9,499 nt of DNA, taken from NCBI GenBank assembly GCA_050692435.1, contig JBOGVG010000069.1, positions 1-9,499 of the forward strand. Direction: 5' to 3'. The notes under the pieces are model-generated. The model searched no databases and had not been told where the DNA came from. It saw only the letters and a program-made list of their open reading frames with translations. Source of the DNA: AC-69 sp050692435. Its GTDB lineage: Bacteria; Actinomycetota; UBA4738; HRBIN12. The first letter of the stretch is position 1, and each line of letters opens with the position of its first letter. Shown here piece after piece: positions 1 through 6,877 of the stretch. A program made the translations under genes and the position numbers.

Positions 1-351
1 CGACGGGCCCTTGCGGTGTCGCTCGTCTGCGTCGTGATCGGTATCGGGGTGGCCGGGGCGTCGGATGCGGTCGAGGTCTGGATCGTCTCGCTCGTCGTGG
101 CGGGCGTCGGCATCGGGGCCGGGAACACGGGGGCGATCGGCGTGCTGTTGGAGACGGTCAGCTCAAAACGGATCGTGACGGCTATGGTCGTGTGGTCGCA
201 GATCGGCATCGTCGGATATCTCGCAGGGCCGCTGGCCGGAGGAGCGCTCGCCGAGATCTTGGGCTTCTCCGCCGTGGGGCTCGTTCCCCTGGCGGGGGCG
301 GCGGTCCTCCTGGTGGCAATGCTCCGCCGCCGCGGGGCGCGCTCGAGTTGA
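1..351 (+). CDS. Major facilitator superfamily (MFS)-type transporter, C-terminal part, 5' end cut by window edge
   Basis: The reading frame is open from the first base and ends at TGA 349-351, giving 116 residues of a protein whose N-terminus lies outside the window. It is very hydrophobic, with about four membrane segments (roughly residues 5-22, 26-48, 62-84 and 88-106). Short glycine-rich turns separate them, and an arginine-rich cytosolic tail (LRRRGARSS) closes the protein. The glycine-rich segment around GVGIGAGNTGAIGVLLETV and the motif YLAGPLAGGALAEILG resemble transmembrane helices 9-12 of MFS permeases. The substrate cannot be read from this fragment. It ends 61 bases before the IclR regulator gene and probably belongs to a preceding unit, although it could supply the substrate of the downstream pathway. 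Another polytopic transporter family is possible. Confidence 0.7.
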   Translation, partial: RRALAVSLVCVVIGIGVAGASDAVEVWIVSLVVAGVGIGAGNTGAIGVLLETVSSKRIVTAMVVWSQIGIVGYLAGPLAGGALAEILGFSAVGLVPLAGAAVLLVAMLRRRGARSS

Positions 352-377
352 CCGGCCCCCAGGCATCGGGCTAGGGT
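348..377 (+). promoter_or_regulatory. Possible sigma70-type promoter for the IclR-led operon
   Basis: TTGACC (348-353) matches the -35 consensus at five of six positions. It is followed after 18 bases by TAGGGT (372-377), which keeps the T-A-N-N-N-T core of a -10 box. Transcription would begin near 384, about 30 bases before the ATG at 413. The -35 box overlaps the stop codon of the transporter gene. Only the spacing and hexamer match support it; in GC-rich genomes such matches are sparse but not rare. Confidence 0.4.
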
Positions 378-412
378 GCGCTCTCGTTGCGGATGGCGGA
401 ATCGGTTGCGCG

Positions 413-1204
413 ATGAGGAACGGACAGGGTTCATCGATCCAGTCGGTGCACCGCGCCGTGTCGATCCTGGAGCTGCTCGCCCAGGAGGGCGAGCTCGGCG
501 TCACCGAGCTGGGTCGGAGGCTTGGGGTGCACAAGGCCACGGCGTCTCGCCTGGTCGCCACGCTGGCCGGTCACGGGTTGGTCGCCCGGAACCCGGCGAC
601 GGACAAGTGCCGTCTCGGTATCGGCCTGGCCCATCTCGCCGGCGTCGCCATGGCCGGCCTCGATCTGGTCCGGCAGGCACGGCCAGTCCTCGAGGAGCTT
701 GCCGAGCGGATCGAGGAGACCGTGAACCTGGCGGTCCTCGATGGCGACCTCGTTCTGAACGTCGACCAGATCACCGGGCCCCGCTCGATCGTGTCCATGA
801 GCTGGGTGGGGAGGCGCACGCCGTATCACTGCACCTCGAACGGGAAGGTTCTCGTGGCGTTCCTGCCCGAGGCGGAGCGTGAGCGGCTGCTCTCCTCACC
901 GCTCGAGCGGGAGACCCCGCATACCGTCGTCGAGCCGATTCGCCTGCGAGCCCAGCTCGCCGAGGTGCGAGCACGCGGGTACGCCCAGACGGTCGAGGAG
1001 CTCGAAGAAGGTCTGAACGCGGTGGCGGCTCCCGTCCGCCGGGCGGACGGCGAGGTGATCGCCGCGGTGAGCGTGGCCGGACCGGCGTTTCGGATGCGGG
1101 CCGGTGAGCTCCCCGGGATCGCCCGGATCACGATGGACGCGGCGGCCACGGTCTCCCGCCGCATGGGATACGCCGAAAGGGGGCAATCCGTTGGCGGTCG
1201 ATGA
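413..1204 (+). CDS. IclR-family transcriptional regulator
   Basis: This 263-residue protein has the usual IclR length and two-domain plan. An N-terminal winged helix-turn-helix occupies about residues 9-70: the opening SIQSVHRAVSILELLA is typical, and the HTH GVTELGRRLGVHKATASRLV sits at about 29-48. The effector-binding domain covers about 80-255, with family hallmarks YHCTSNGKVLVAF, RGYAQTVEELEEGLNAVAAP and GEVIAAVSVAGP. These proteins bind small carboxylic or aromatic ligands and control adjacent catabolic operons, as activators or repressors. The ATG at 413 is preferred because it gives the standard family N-terminus, although the ribosome-binding sequence is weak (GGATGGCGGA, 391-400). 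Its 3' end overlaps the start of the methyltransferase gene by 14 bases, so it is probably cotranscribed with the pathway it controls. The ligand is unknown. Confidence 0.92.
   Translation: MRNGQGSSIQSVHRAVSILELLAQEGELGVTELGRRLGVHKATASRLVATLAGHGLVARNPATDKCRLGIGLAHLAGVAMAGLDLVRQARPVLEELAERIEETVNLAVLDGDLVLNVDQITGPRSIVSMSWVGRRTPYHCTSNGKVLVAFLPEAERERLLSSPLERETPHTVVEPIRLRAQLAEVRARGYAQTVEELEEGLNAVAAPVRRADGEVIAAVSVAGPAFRMRAGELPGIARITMDAAATVSRRMGYAERGQSVGGR
1176..1183 (+). promoter_or_regulatory. Ribosome-binding site that supports the TTG start at 1191
   Basis: AAAGGGGG lies seven bases upstream of TTG 1191, inside the coding sequence of the IclR regulator. No ATG or GTG in the methyltransferase frame lies closer to the conserved N-terminus. 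An ATG at 1104 exists in frame, but the extra residues it would add are arginine- and proline-rich and look like a shadow of the regulator gene. Confidence 0.6.
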
Positions 1205-2363
1205 GAATCCCGGGATCCTGCTGTACACGCGGATCCGCAAGTCGCCGTACTTCTACGCGTCACGGAAGCACGGGGTCAAGCGGTACAGCGTCTACAACCA
1301 CACCTATCACCCGCGCCACTACGGTGATCCGGTCGAGGAGTACTGGAAGCTCGTGAACGGGGTGACGCTCTGGGACGTCGGTGTGGAGAAGCAGATCCAG
1401 ATCAAGGGGCCGGACGCCTTCGACCTGGCCAACACCATCGTCCCCCGCGACCTCCACAAGTGCGCGGTGGGCCAGTGCAAGTACGTGTTCATCACGGCCC
1501 CCGACGGCGGGATCCTGAACGACCCCGTCCTGCTCCGCGTGGAGGAGGACGAGTTCTGGCTCTCGCTCGCCGACTCCGACGTGAACCTGTACGCCCTCGG
1601 GATCGCGGCAGCCAGGGGCATGGACGCGACGGTCCGCGAGATCGACGTGGCGCCGGTGCAGATCCAGGGCCCGAACTCGAAGAAGGTCCTGGTCGAGCTA
1701 TTCGGGGACAGGGTGCTGGAGGTCCCGTACTACGGTCTGATGAAGGCCGAGCTGGACGGGATGCGGGTGGTCGTGTCGCGGACCGGCTACACCGGCGAGG
1801 TGGGTTACGAGATCTACCTCCACGAAGCGAGCCGACACGGGGAGCGGCTGTGGGACACGGTCCTGGAGGCCGGGAGGCCCCACGGCCTGGAGGTGATCGG
1901 GCCCTGCCACATCCGCCGGATTGAGGGCGGCATCCTCGCCTTCGGCGCGGACATGTGGTACGAGAACAACCCGTTCGAGGTGGGGTACCACTACGCGTGG
2001 ATGGTGGACCTCGACCAGGAAGCCGACTTCATGGGCAAGGCCGCGCTCCGGCGCATCAGGGAACAGGGCGTGAAGCAGAAGCTCGTCGGGGTGGACATCG
2101 AGGGCGATCCGCTCGGGACGTACATCGACAACGAGATGGTCGACTTCTTCCCCACGCACGCGGGCGGGCGCGCGGTGGGGCGGGTCACGTCCGCCTGCTA
2201 CTCGCCGCGCCTCCAGAAGAACATCGGCTACGCGATGCTCCCGCTCGAGCTGGCGGAGCTCGGCACGGGGCTCCAGGTCGACACACCGAAGTCCGGCCGA
2301 GTCGAAGCGGTCGTGGTCCCCATGCCCCACTGGGACCCCACCAAGGAGATCCCCAAGCAGTGA
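1191..2363 (+). CDS. DmdA/GcvT-family tetrahydrofolate-dependent methyltransferase (demethylase)
   Basis: A 390-residue stand-alone GcvT-fold protein counted from TTG 1191. The N-terminal region (VYNHTYHP, then WDVGVEKQIQIKGPDA at about 61-76), GGILNDPVLL (106-115), WLSLADSDV (123-131), GYTGEVGYE (199-207) and ENNPFEVGY resemble, from memory, dimethylsulfoniopropionate demethylase DmdA more than the glycine-cleavage T protein. The length also fits DmdA (about 370 residues) better than the aryl O-demethylase LigM (about 470). Asp111 occupies the position of the catalytic or folate-orienting Asp of the family, and Tyr200/Glu207 match folate-site residues. The expected reaction is transfer of a methyl group from an onium or amine donor to tetrahydrofolate in the cytosol. 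The substrate is uncertain: dimethylsulfoniopropionate, a betaine or another N-methyl compound. It overlaps the regulator gene and precedes the amine oxidase by 44 bases. Confidence 0.85.
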   Translation: MAVDENPGILLYTRIRKSPYFYASRKHGVKRYSVYNHTYHPRHYGDPVEEYWKLVNGVTLWDVGVEKQIQIKGPDAFDLANTIVPRDLHKCAVGQCKYVFITAPDGGILNDPVLLRVEEDEFWLSLADSDVNLYALGIAAARGMDATVREIDVAPVQIQGPNSKKVLVELFGDRVLEVPYYGLMKAELDGMRVVVSRTGYTGEVGYEIYLHEASRHGERLWDTVLEAGRPHGLEVIGPCHIRRIEGGILAFGADMWYENNPFEVGYHYAWMVDLDQEADFMGKAALRRIREQGVKQKLVGVDIEGDPLGTYIDNEMVDFFPTHAGGRAVGRVTSACYSPRLQKNIGYAMLPLELAELGTGLQVDTPKSGRVEAVVVPMPHWDPTKEIPKQ

Positions 2364-2394
2364 CCGGCCCCGGCAGGATCTCCATCCCGGGCTG

Positions 2395-2401
2395 AAGGAG
2401 G
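2395..2401 (+). promoter_or_regulatory. Strong ribosome-binding site of the DMGO-like gene
   Basis: AAGGAGG ends six bases before ATG 2408. It is the best Shine-Dalgarno sequence in the first operon and fixes the start of the 839-residue flavoprotein. Confidence 0.7.
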
Positions 2402-2407
2402 CGCCAC

Positions 2408-4927
2408 ATGACCACGCTGCCGGCACACGCGAGCGTCGTCGTCATCGGCGCGGGCATCGTGGGCAACAGCGTCGCCTACCACCTGGCCCGGCTGGGGTGG
2501 AAGGACATCGTGCTCCTCGACAAGGGCCCGCTCCCGAACCCCGGCGGATCGACCGGCCACGCGTCGAACTTCATCTTCCTGGTGGACCACTCCAAGGAGA
2601 TGACCAAGATCACCCTCGACAGCGTCCGCCAGTACAAGGAGCTCGGGGTGTTCACCGAGAGCGGGGGCATCGAGGTGGCTCGGACCCCCGAGCGGATGGA
2701 GGAGCTGAAGCGCCGCATGGCCTCGGCCACCTCCTGGGGGATCGAGCCTGCCGAGCTGCTCACCCCTTCCGAGGTGAAGGAGCTCGTCCCCTTCATCGAC
2801 GAGAAGGTCATCCTGGGTGGCTTCTCCTGCCCGGGGATCGGCGTGGTGGATTCGTTGCGAGCAGGCACGCTCATGCGCGAGGACGCGCAGCGGCTCGGCG
2901 CCCTCACGATCACTGCGAAGACCGAGGTGCGGGGAATCGACGTGGAGGGCGGCCGGGTCCGCGCGGTCCGGACCGACGCCGGCGACATCGGCACCGAGGT
3001 GGTGGCGGTGTGCTGCGGGGTGTGGAGCCCTCGCATCGCTGGGATGGCCGGAGCATCCATCCCGCTCACGCCGGCCGTCCATCAGATGATCGACGTTGGG
3101 CCGGTGCCGCTGTTCGAGAAGACGGTGGGCGAGATCGAGTACCCGATCGTCCGCGACGTGGACACGAACATGTACGAGCGCCAGCACGGGAGCGAGTTCG
3201 AGATCGGATCGTACGCCCACCGGCCGATCCTCATCGAACCGGACGACATCCCCTCGATCGAGCAGGCGGCCCAATCGCCGACCGAGTTGCCGTTCACGAA
3301 GGATGACTTCGATCCCCAGATGGAGGACGCTCTCGTGCTCTTCCCCGAGATCGTCGGGGACGAGCAGGTGGGCGTGAAGTACGCCGTCAACGGGCTCATC
3401 TCACTCACGCCCGACGGCATGCCGCTCGTAGGGGAGACCCTCGAGGTTCGCGGGCTATGGTCGGTGGCCGCGATCTGGGTGAAGGAAGGTCCCGGGTTCG
3501 GGCGAACAGTGGCCGAGTGGATGACGGACGGGTGCCCGGAGATCGACCCCCACTCCTCCGACATCGCCCGGTTCTACGAGCACCAGCGGACGCGGGGGCA
3601 CATCCTGGCCAGGTCCGCCGAGGGCTACAACAAGACCTACGGCATCGTCCACCCCATGGAGCAATGGGCCTCCAACCGGGACGTGCGGCTCTCGCCGTTC
3701 AACGAACGAGAGAGAGCGCTGGACGCCGTGTTCTACGAGACCGCGGGGTGGGAGCGGCCGTTTTGGTACGGGTCCAACGAGAGCCTGCTCGACGAGTACG
3801 GCGACCGCGTGATGCCCCGCGAAGCGGAGTGGGATTCGCGGTGGTGGTCCCCGATCATCAACGCCGAGCACCTGGCCATGCGGGATCGGGTCGCCGTGGT
3901 GGACCTGTCGGCCTTCGCCATCTTCGACGTGGCCGGCCCGCGAGCCCTGGACTGCGTGCAGCGGATCGCCGTGAAGCAGATGGACGTGCCCGTGGGACGC
4001 GTCGTGTACACCCCGCTCCTGAATCCGGCGGGCGGCGTGAAGGCTGACCTCACGATCATGCGTCTCTCGGGCGACCGGTTCCGCGTGGTGACCGGGGGGT
4101 TTTCGGGGATGGCCGATCGGAAGTGGTTCGTCTCGCATCTCCCCGAGGACGGCTCGGCCCAGGTCCATGACCAGACCTCGGCGTGGTGCACGTTGGGCCT
4201 GTGGGGCCCCCGAGCCAGGGACGTCCTCGGTTCGGTGAGCCGGGACGACGTCTCGCACGAGGGGTTCCCCTTCGCCACGTGCCGGTGGATCGAGGTGGAC
4301 ACGGTCCGGGTCCTGGCCTCGCGCATCTCGTACGTGGGCGAGCTGGGGTGGGAGGTGTACGTGCCGATGGAGCAGGGCGCGCGCCTCTGGGACGTCGTGT
4401 GGGAGGCCGGGCAGCCCCACGGGGTGGTCCCCGTGGGGATCGGGGTCTACGCCACCACGGCCCGGCTCGAGAAGTGCTACCGGGCCCACGGGAACGAGCT
4501 CGAGCTCGAGTACGACCTGGTCGAGGCGGGGATGGCCGGCCCGACCGTCAAGGACGCCGAGTTCGTCGGCAGGGATGCGTACCTCAAGCAGCGGGCCGAG
4601 GAGCCTGCTGCGGTCCTGTGCACCCTCACGGTGGACGACCCCTCATCGTCCTCGGGCGTGAAGCGGTACATGTTGGGCCGGGAGCCGGTCCTGTCACGGG
4701 ACGGCCAGCCGCTCGTGGACCGGAAGGGCCGGCGCTCCTACGTGACGAGCGCGGGCTCCGGGCCCTCGGTGGGGAAGCACATCCTCATGGCCTATCTCCC
4801 ACCGGAACGGGCTGATGCGGGCACGAAGCTCGCCGTCGAGTACTTCGGCGAGCGATACCCCGTGACCGTCGCCGCCGTCGGGAGCACCCCCGTGTTCGAC
4901 CCCGCCAACGAGCGGCTGAAGCGCTGA
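2408..4927 (+). CDS. Dimethylglycine oxidase/dehydrogenase-like FAD amine oxidase fused to a GcvT folate domain
   Basis: An 839-residue two-module enzyme, close in length to Arthrobacter dimethylglycine oxidase (about 830) and alignable to it along its whole length from memory. Residues 9-370 form the D-amino-acid-oxidase-like FAD domain: GAGIVG (14-19), Asp38 at the end of the second strand, GGSTGHAS with His51 (candidate for covalent FAD attachment), His225 at the amine-oxidation site and GSYAHRP. Residues 380-440 look like the linking FAO_M domain (HPMEQWASNRDVRLSPF). The GcvT fold and its C-terminal barrel follow, with Asp547 in GGVKADLTI and Tyr642/Glu649 in SYVGELGWE, matching folate-site residues. 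It should oxidatively demethylate a secondary or tertiary N-methyl amine and capture formaldehyde as 5,10-methylene-tetrahydrofolate. The ETF genes six bases downstream suggest a dehydrogenase rather than an O2-using oxidase. Dimethylglycine, sarcosine or another N-methyl compound could be the substrate. Confidence 0.9.
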   Translation: MTTLPAHASVVVIGAGIVGNSVAYHLARLGWKDIVLLDKGPLPNPGGSTGHASNFIFLVDHSKEMTKITLDSVRQYKELGVFTESGGIEVARTPERMEELKRRMASATSWGIEPAELLTPSEVKELVPFIDEKVILGGFSCPGIGVVDSLRAGTLMREDAQRLGALTITAKTEVRGIDVEGGRVRAVRTDAGDIGTEVVAVCCGVWSPRIAGMAGASIPLTPAVHQMIDVGPVPLFEKTVGEIEYPIVRDVDTNMYERQHGSEFEIGSYAHRPILIEPDDIPSIEQAAQSPTELPFTKDDFDPQMEDALVLFPEIVGDEQVGVKYAVNGLISLTPDGMPLVGETLEVRGLWSVAAIWVKEGPGFGRTVAEWMTDGCPEIDPHSSDIARFYEHQRTRGHILARSAEGYNKTYGIVHPMEQWASNRDVRLSPFNERERALDAVFYETAGWERPFWYGSNESLLDEYGDRVMPREAEWDSRWWSPIINAEHLAMRDRVAVVDLSAFAIFDVAGPRALDCVQRIAVKQMDVPVGRVVYTPLLNPAGGVKADLTIMRLSGDRFRVVTGGFSGMADRKWFVSHLPEDGSAQVHDQTSAWCTLGLWGPRARDVLGSVSRDDVSHEGFPFATCRWIEVDTVRVLASRISYVGELGWEVYVPMEQGARLWDVVWEAGQPHGVVPVGIGVYATTARLEKCYRAHGNELELEYDLVEAGMAGPTVKDAEFVGRDAYLKQRAEEPAAVLCTLTVDDPSSSSGVKRYMLGREPVLSRDGQPLVDRKGRRSYVTSAGSGPSVGKHILMAYLPPERADAGTKLAVEYFGERYPVTVAAVGSTPVFDPANERLKR

Positions 4928-4933
4928 CGCTCC

Positions 4934-5704
4934 ATGGACGTCCTGGTCTGCGTGAAGCGGGTCCCCATCACCGGGGGTCGCATCACACTCACCCCGGACG
5001 AGCAGGAGATCGACACCCGGCACCTGGGGTTCACCGTGAGCCCCCACGAGGAGTGCGCCGTCGAAGAGGCCGTGCGCCTGGTGGAGGCGCACGGCGGCTC
5101 GACCACGGTCCTCACGCTCGGGCCTGAGGCCGCCGAGGAGCAGCTCAGGGATGGCCTGGCGCTGGGGGCCGACCGGGCCGTCCTCCTGGAGACCGATGGC
5201 GCCGAGTGGGACGCGGGCGCCACGGCGGCCGCCATCGCTCGGGTCGTCCGGGACCACCGCGATGCGGGTGTTGCCTACGACCTGCTCCTGTTCGGGAACG
5301 AGTCCGCGGACGCCGGCGACTACCAGGTGGGGGTTCGGGTGGCCCATGCCCTCGACCTGCCCTGCGTGACCGGCGTGAAGCAGCTGGAGATCCCAGACGG
5401 AGCCGCCGTGGCCCGCCGCGAGGGCCCCGGCGGCTCCGAGATCTTCGAGGTCGCCCTCCCCGCGGTCGTCACGGTGAAGGAGGGGATCAACCTGCCCCGG
5501 TATCCGTCGATCCCGGGGCGGCTCCGGGCCAAGAAGGCCCCGGTCGAGCGGCTCCGCCCCGAACGGCCGGCCCCCGGCCTGGAGAAGGTGCGGCTTCGGC
5601 TCCCTCAAGGCCGGGACAAGCAGGCCGAGATGCTGGGCGACGGGACCGCAGGAGCGGAGCGGGCCGTCGAGGTCCTCCGGCAGCTCGGGGTGATCCCGTC
5701 GTGA
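4934..5704 (+). CDS. etfB: Electron transfer flavoprotein subunit beta (EtfB/FixA family)
   Basis: This 256-residue protein has the normal EtfB length. Family features are the N-terminal strand VLVCVKRVP (3-11), VSPHEECAVEEAVRL (35-49), the nucleotide-loop segment GNESADAGDYQVG (121-133) and LPAVVTVKEGINLPRYPSIP beginning at residue 175, followed by RAKK. The beta subunit binds AMP (or a second FAD in bifurcating types) and docks dehydrogenases. The nucleotide-loop sequence differs from the common GRQAIDGDTAQVG type, so the bifurcating or non-bifurcating class is not assigned. The ATG sits six bases after the stop of the amine oxidase with no clear ribosome-binding site of its own, which suggests translational coupling. 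The position argues that this ETF takes electrons from that flavoenzyme, although ETFs also serve acyl-CoA dehydrogenases such as the one at 7982. Confidence 0.93.
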   Translation: MDVLVCVKRVPITGGRITLTPDEQEIDTRHLGFTVSPHEECAVEEAVRLVEAHGGSTTVLTLGPEAAEEQLRDGLALGADRAVLLETDGAEWDAGATAAAIARVVRDHRDAGVAYDLLLFGNESADAGDYQVGVRVAHALDLPCVTGVKQLEIPDGAAVARREGPGGSEIFEVALPAVVTVKEGINLPRYPSIPGRLRAKKAPVERLRPERPAPGLEKVRLRLPQGRDKQAEMLGDGTAGAERAVEVLRQLGVIPS

Positions 5705-5738
5705 CGTTCCCCCGGAGGTCGTGGTGATCCCGTCGTGA
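5689..5738 (+). repeat. 16-base perfect direct repeat spanning the etfB/etfA junction
   Basis: GGTGATCCCGTCGTGA occurs at 5689-5704 and again at 5723-5738, offset by 34 bases. The first copy encodes the last residues and stop of EtfB; the second ends in the GTG start of EtfA. The spacer holds GGAGGT (5714-5719). The identity ends cleanly on both sides (G versus T before, C versus T after). Confidence 0.85.
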
Positions 5739-6664
5739 TCGTCGGACTGGTCGAGGACGAGGGCGGCGTCATCTCCGATCTCTCGCTCCAGATGCTGACG
5801 CTGGGGCGACGCCTGGCGGAGCGGCTCGGCGTGCCGCTCGCCGCCCTCGTGGTCGGACCTGAGGCCGGGCGGGCGGTGGACGATCGCCTCGACGAGTACG
5901 CGCCCGGGGCGTGGGCGGCGTGCATCGTCGACCTCACGGGGCGGGAGCGGCCGGGTGCGGTGCTGGCCCCGGGGAGCGACCGGGGGAACGAGGTCATGGC
6001 CCACGTGGGGGCCCGGATGGGCCTTGCGGTCGCCGCCAACTGCACGGAGGTGGAGCCGGGGGATCCGTACACGGTCACCCGGGTCCGGTGGGGCGGAAGC
6101 CTGCTGGAGGCGGCCCGATTGCGGGGCGACGTCAAGCTGCTGACCGTGGCACCCCACGCCGTCCAGGCGGAGGAGGGGCCCGCGACTGGCGGGTTCTCCG
6201 TCGAGGAGTTCTCCCCCGCCTTGCATGAGAAGGACTTCCGGGTGAAGGTGGCCCGGCGCGAGGAGCGAGCTGCCGGCAAGGTCTCGCTCTCCGAGGCCCG
6301 GGTCGTGGTGGGCGGTGGGCGGGGCGTGGGAAGCCCCGAGGGGTTCCGTCCGCTTGAGGAGCTCGCGGAACTCCTGGGGGGCGTTGTGGGGTGCTCGCGG
6401 GTGGTCACCAGCCTGGGATGGCGCCCTCATACCGACCAGGTCGGCCAGACAGGCGTGCGCATCGCGCCTGATCTCTACGTCGCCTGCGGCATCAGCGGGG
6501 CCATCCAGCACATGGTCGGGGCGAAGGGGGCGAAGAAGATCCTCGTCATCAACACCGACCCCCAGGCGCCGATCCTGGCTCACGCGGATTACGCGATCAT
6601 CGGCGACGTGCAGGAGGTGGTCCCCGCCCTGGTCTCCGCGATCCGCGAGGCGAAGGGCCGGTAG
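5735..6664 (+). CDS. etfA: Electron transfer flavoprotein subunit alpha (EtfA/FixB family)
   Basis: This 309-residue protein has the usual EtfA length. The N-terminal domain begins IVGLVEDEGGVISDLSLQML. The C-terminal FAD-binding domain carries GGGRGVGS, GCSRVVTSLGWRPHTDQVGQTG (219-240, with Arg222 and the conserved QVGQTG) and the signature LYVACGISGAIQHM (247-260), followed by KKILVINTDPQAPI and ADYAIIGD. It binds the electron-carrying FAD and, with EtfB, passes electrons from primary dehydrogenases to ETF:quinone oxidoreductase, which is not in this window. GTG 5735 is the only usual start codon between the in-frame stop at 5702 and the conserved N-terminus. The nearest Shine-Dalgarno sequence, GGAGGT at 5714-5719, is unusually far away (15 bases). 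This gene ends the first compact cluster. Confidence 0.93.
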   Translation: MIVGLVEDEGGVISDLSLQMLTLGRRLAERLGVPLAALVVGPEAGRAVDDRLDEYAPGAWAACIVDLTGRERPGAVLAPGSDRGNEVMAHVGARMGLAVAANCTEVEPGDPYTVTRVRWGGSLLEAARLRGDVKLLTVAPHAVQAEEGPATGGFSVEEFSPALHEKDFRVKVARREERAAGKVSLSEARVVVGGGRGVGSPEGFRPLEELAELLGGVVGCSRVVTSLGWRPHTDQVGQTGVRIAPDLYVACGISGAIQHMVGAKGAKKILVINTDPQAPILAHADYAIIGDVQEVVPALVSAIREAKGR

Positions 6665-6665
6665 G

Positions 6666-6695
6666 CCCGCGCGTGCTCGGTTCGGGTTGCGCGGG
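6666..6695 (+). terminator. Possible hairpin terminator after etfA
   Basis: CCCGCGC (6666-6672) and GCGCGGG (6689-6695) form a perfect seven-base GC stem with a 16-base loop, starting two bases after the etfA stop. No T-run follows, so this is not a classical intrinsic terminator. Hairpins without a T-run can act as weak terminators or mRNA 3'-end stabilisers in high-GC bacteria. Confidence 0.35.
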
Positions 6696-6870
6696 AGGGG
6701 TTCCGTCGAGGAAAATCGCTGTCCTCATGTTCCGGTTTGAGGTACGAAGCGCGGCGACCCTTTGCGAGTAGGCCTCGCGGTACGGACGACCGTGCACTCC
6801 ACCCGCTCCGGCGACCGGCAGCATATTCACTGACCGGCCGTTTCGCCCGGCGGGACCGATACCCGTTCGA

Positions 6871-6877
6871 GGAGGAG
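6871..6877 (+). promoter_or_regulatory. Ribosome-binding site that fixes the start of the PLP enzyme
   Basis: GGAGGAG lies six bases before ATG 6884. The frame is open upstream to 6737, but the extra arginine-rich residues have no family counterpart, so ATG 6884 is taken as the start. Confidence 0.7.

Noticed and set aside
1104..1190. N-terminal extension of the DmdA-like protein from ATG 1104
   Set aside because: The extension overlaps the conserved end of the IclR protein, is Arg/Pro/Ser-rich, has no ribosome-binding site and no counterpart in the family.
349..2371. TGACCGGCCCC at both 349-359 and 2361-2371, and TGACCGGCC at 6831-6839, as a shared regulatory element
   Set aside because: In sequence of this composition, 11-base matches are expected many times by chance in 9.5 kb, and two of the sites coincide with stop codons in different contexts.
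2228..4489. Minus-strand open frames at 2228-3274 and 3455-4489
   Set aside because: They lie antisense to the strongly supported DMGO-like gene, show low-complexity composition and have no ribosome-binding site or family features.
4496..4510. GAGCTC-type short repeat (GAGCTCGAGCTCGAG)
   Set aside because: It lies inside coding sequence and is explained by a Glu-Leu-Glu-Leu-Glu stretch with preferred codons.
4694..6583. Long minus-strand open frame (629 codons) opposite the end of the flavoprotein gene and the ETF genes
   Set aside because: It is a shadow of the high third-position GC of the + strand genes. Its translation is rich in Arg, Pro, Gly and His with no recognisable motif, while the + strand products are clear ETF subunits.
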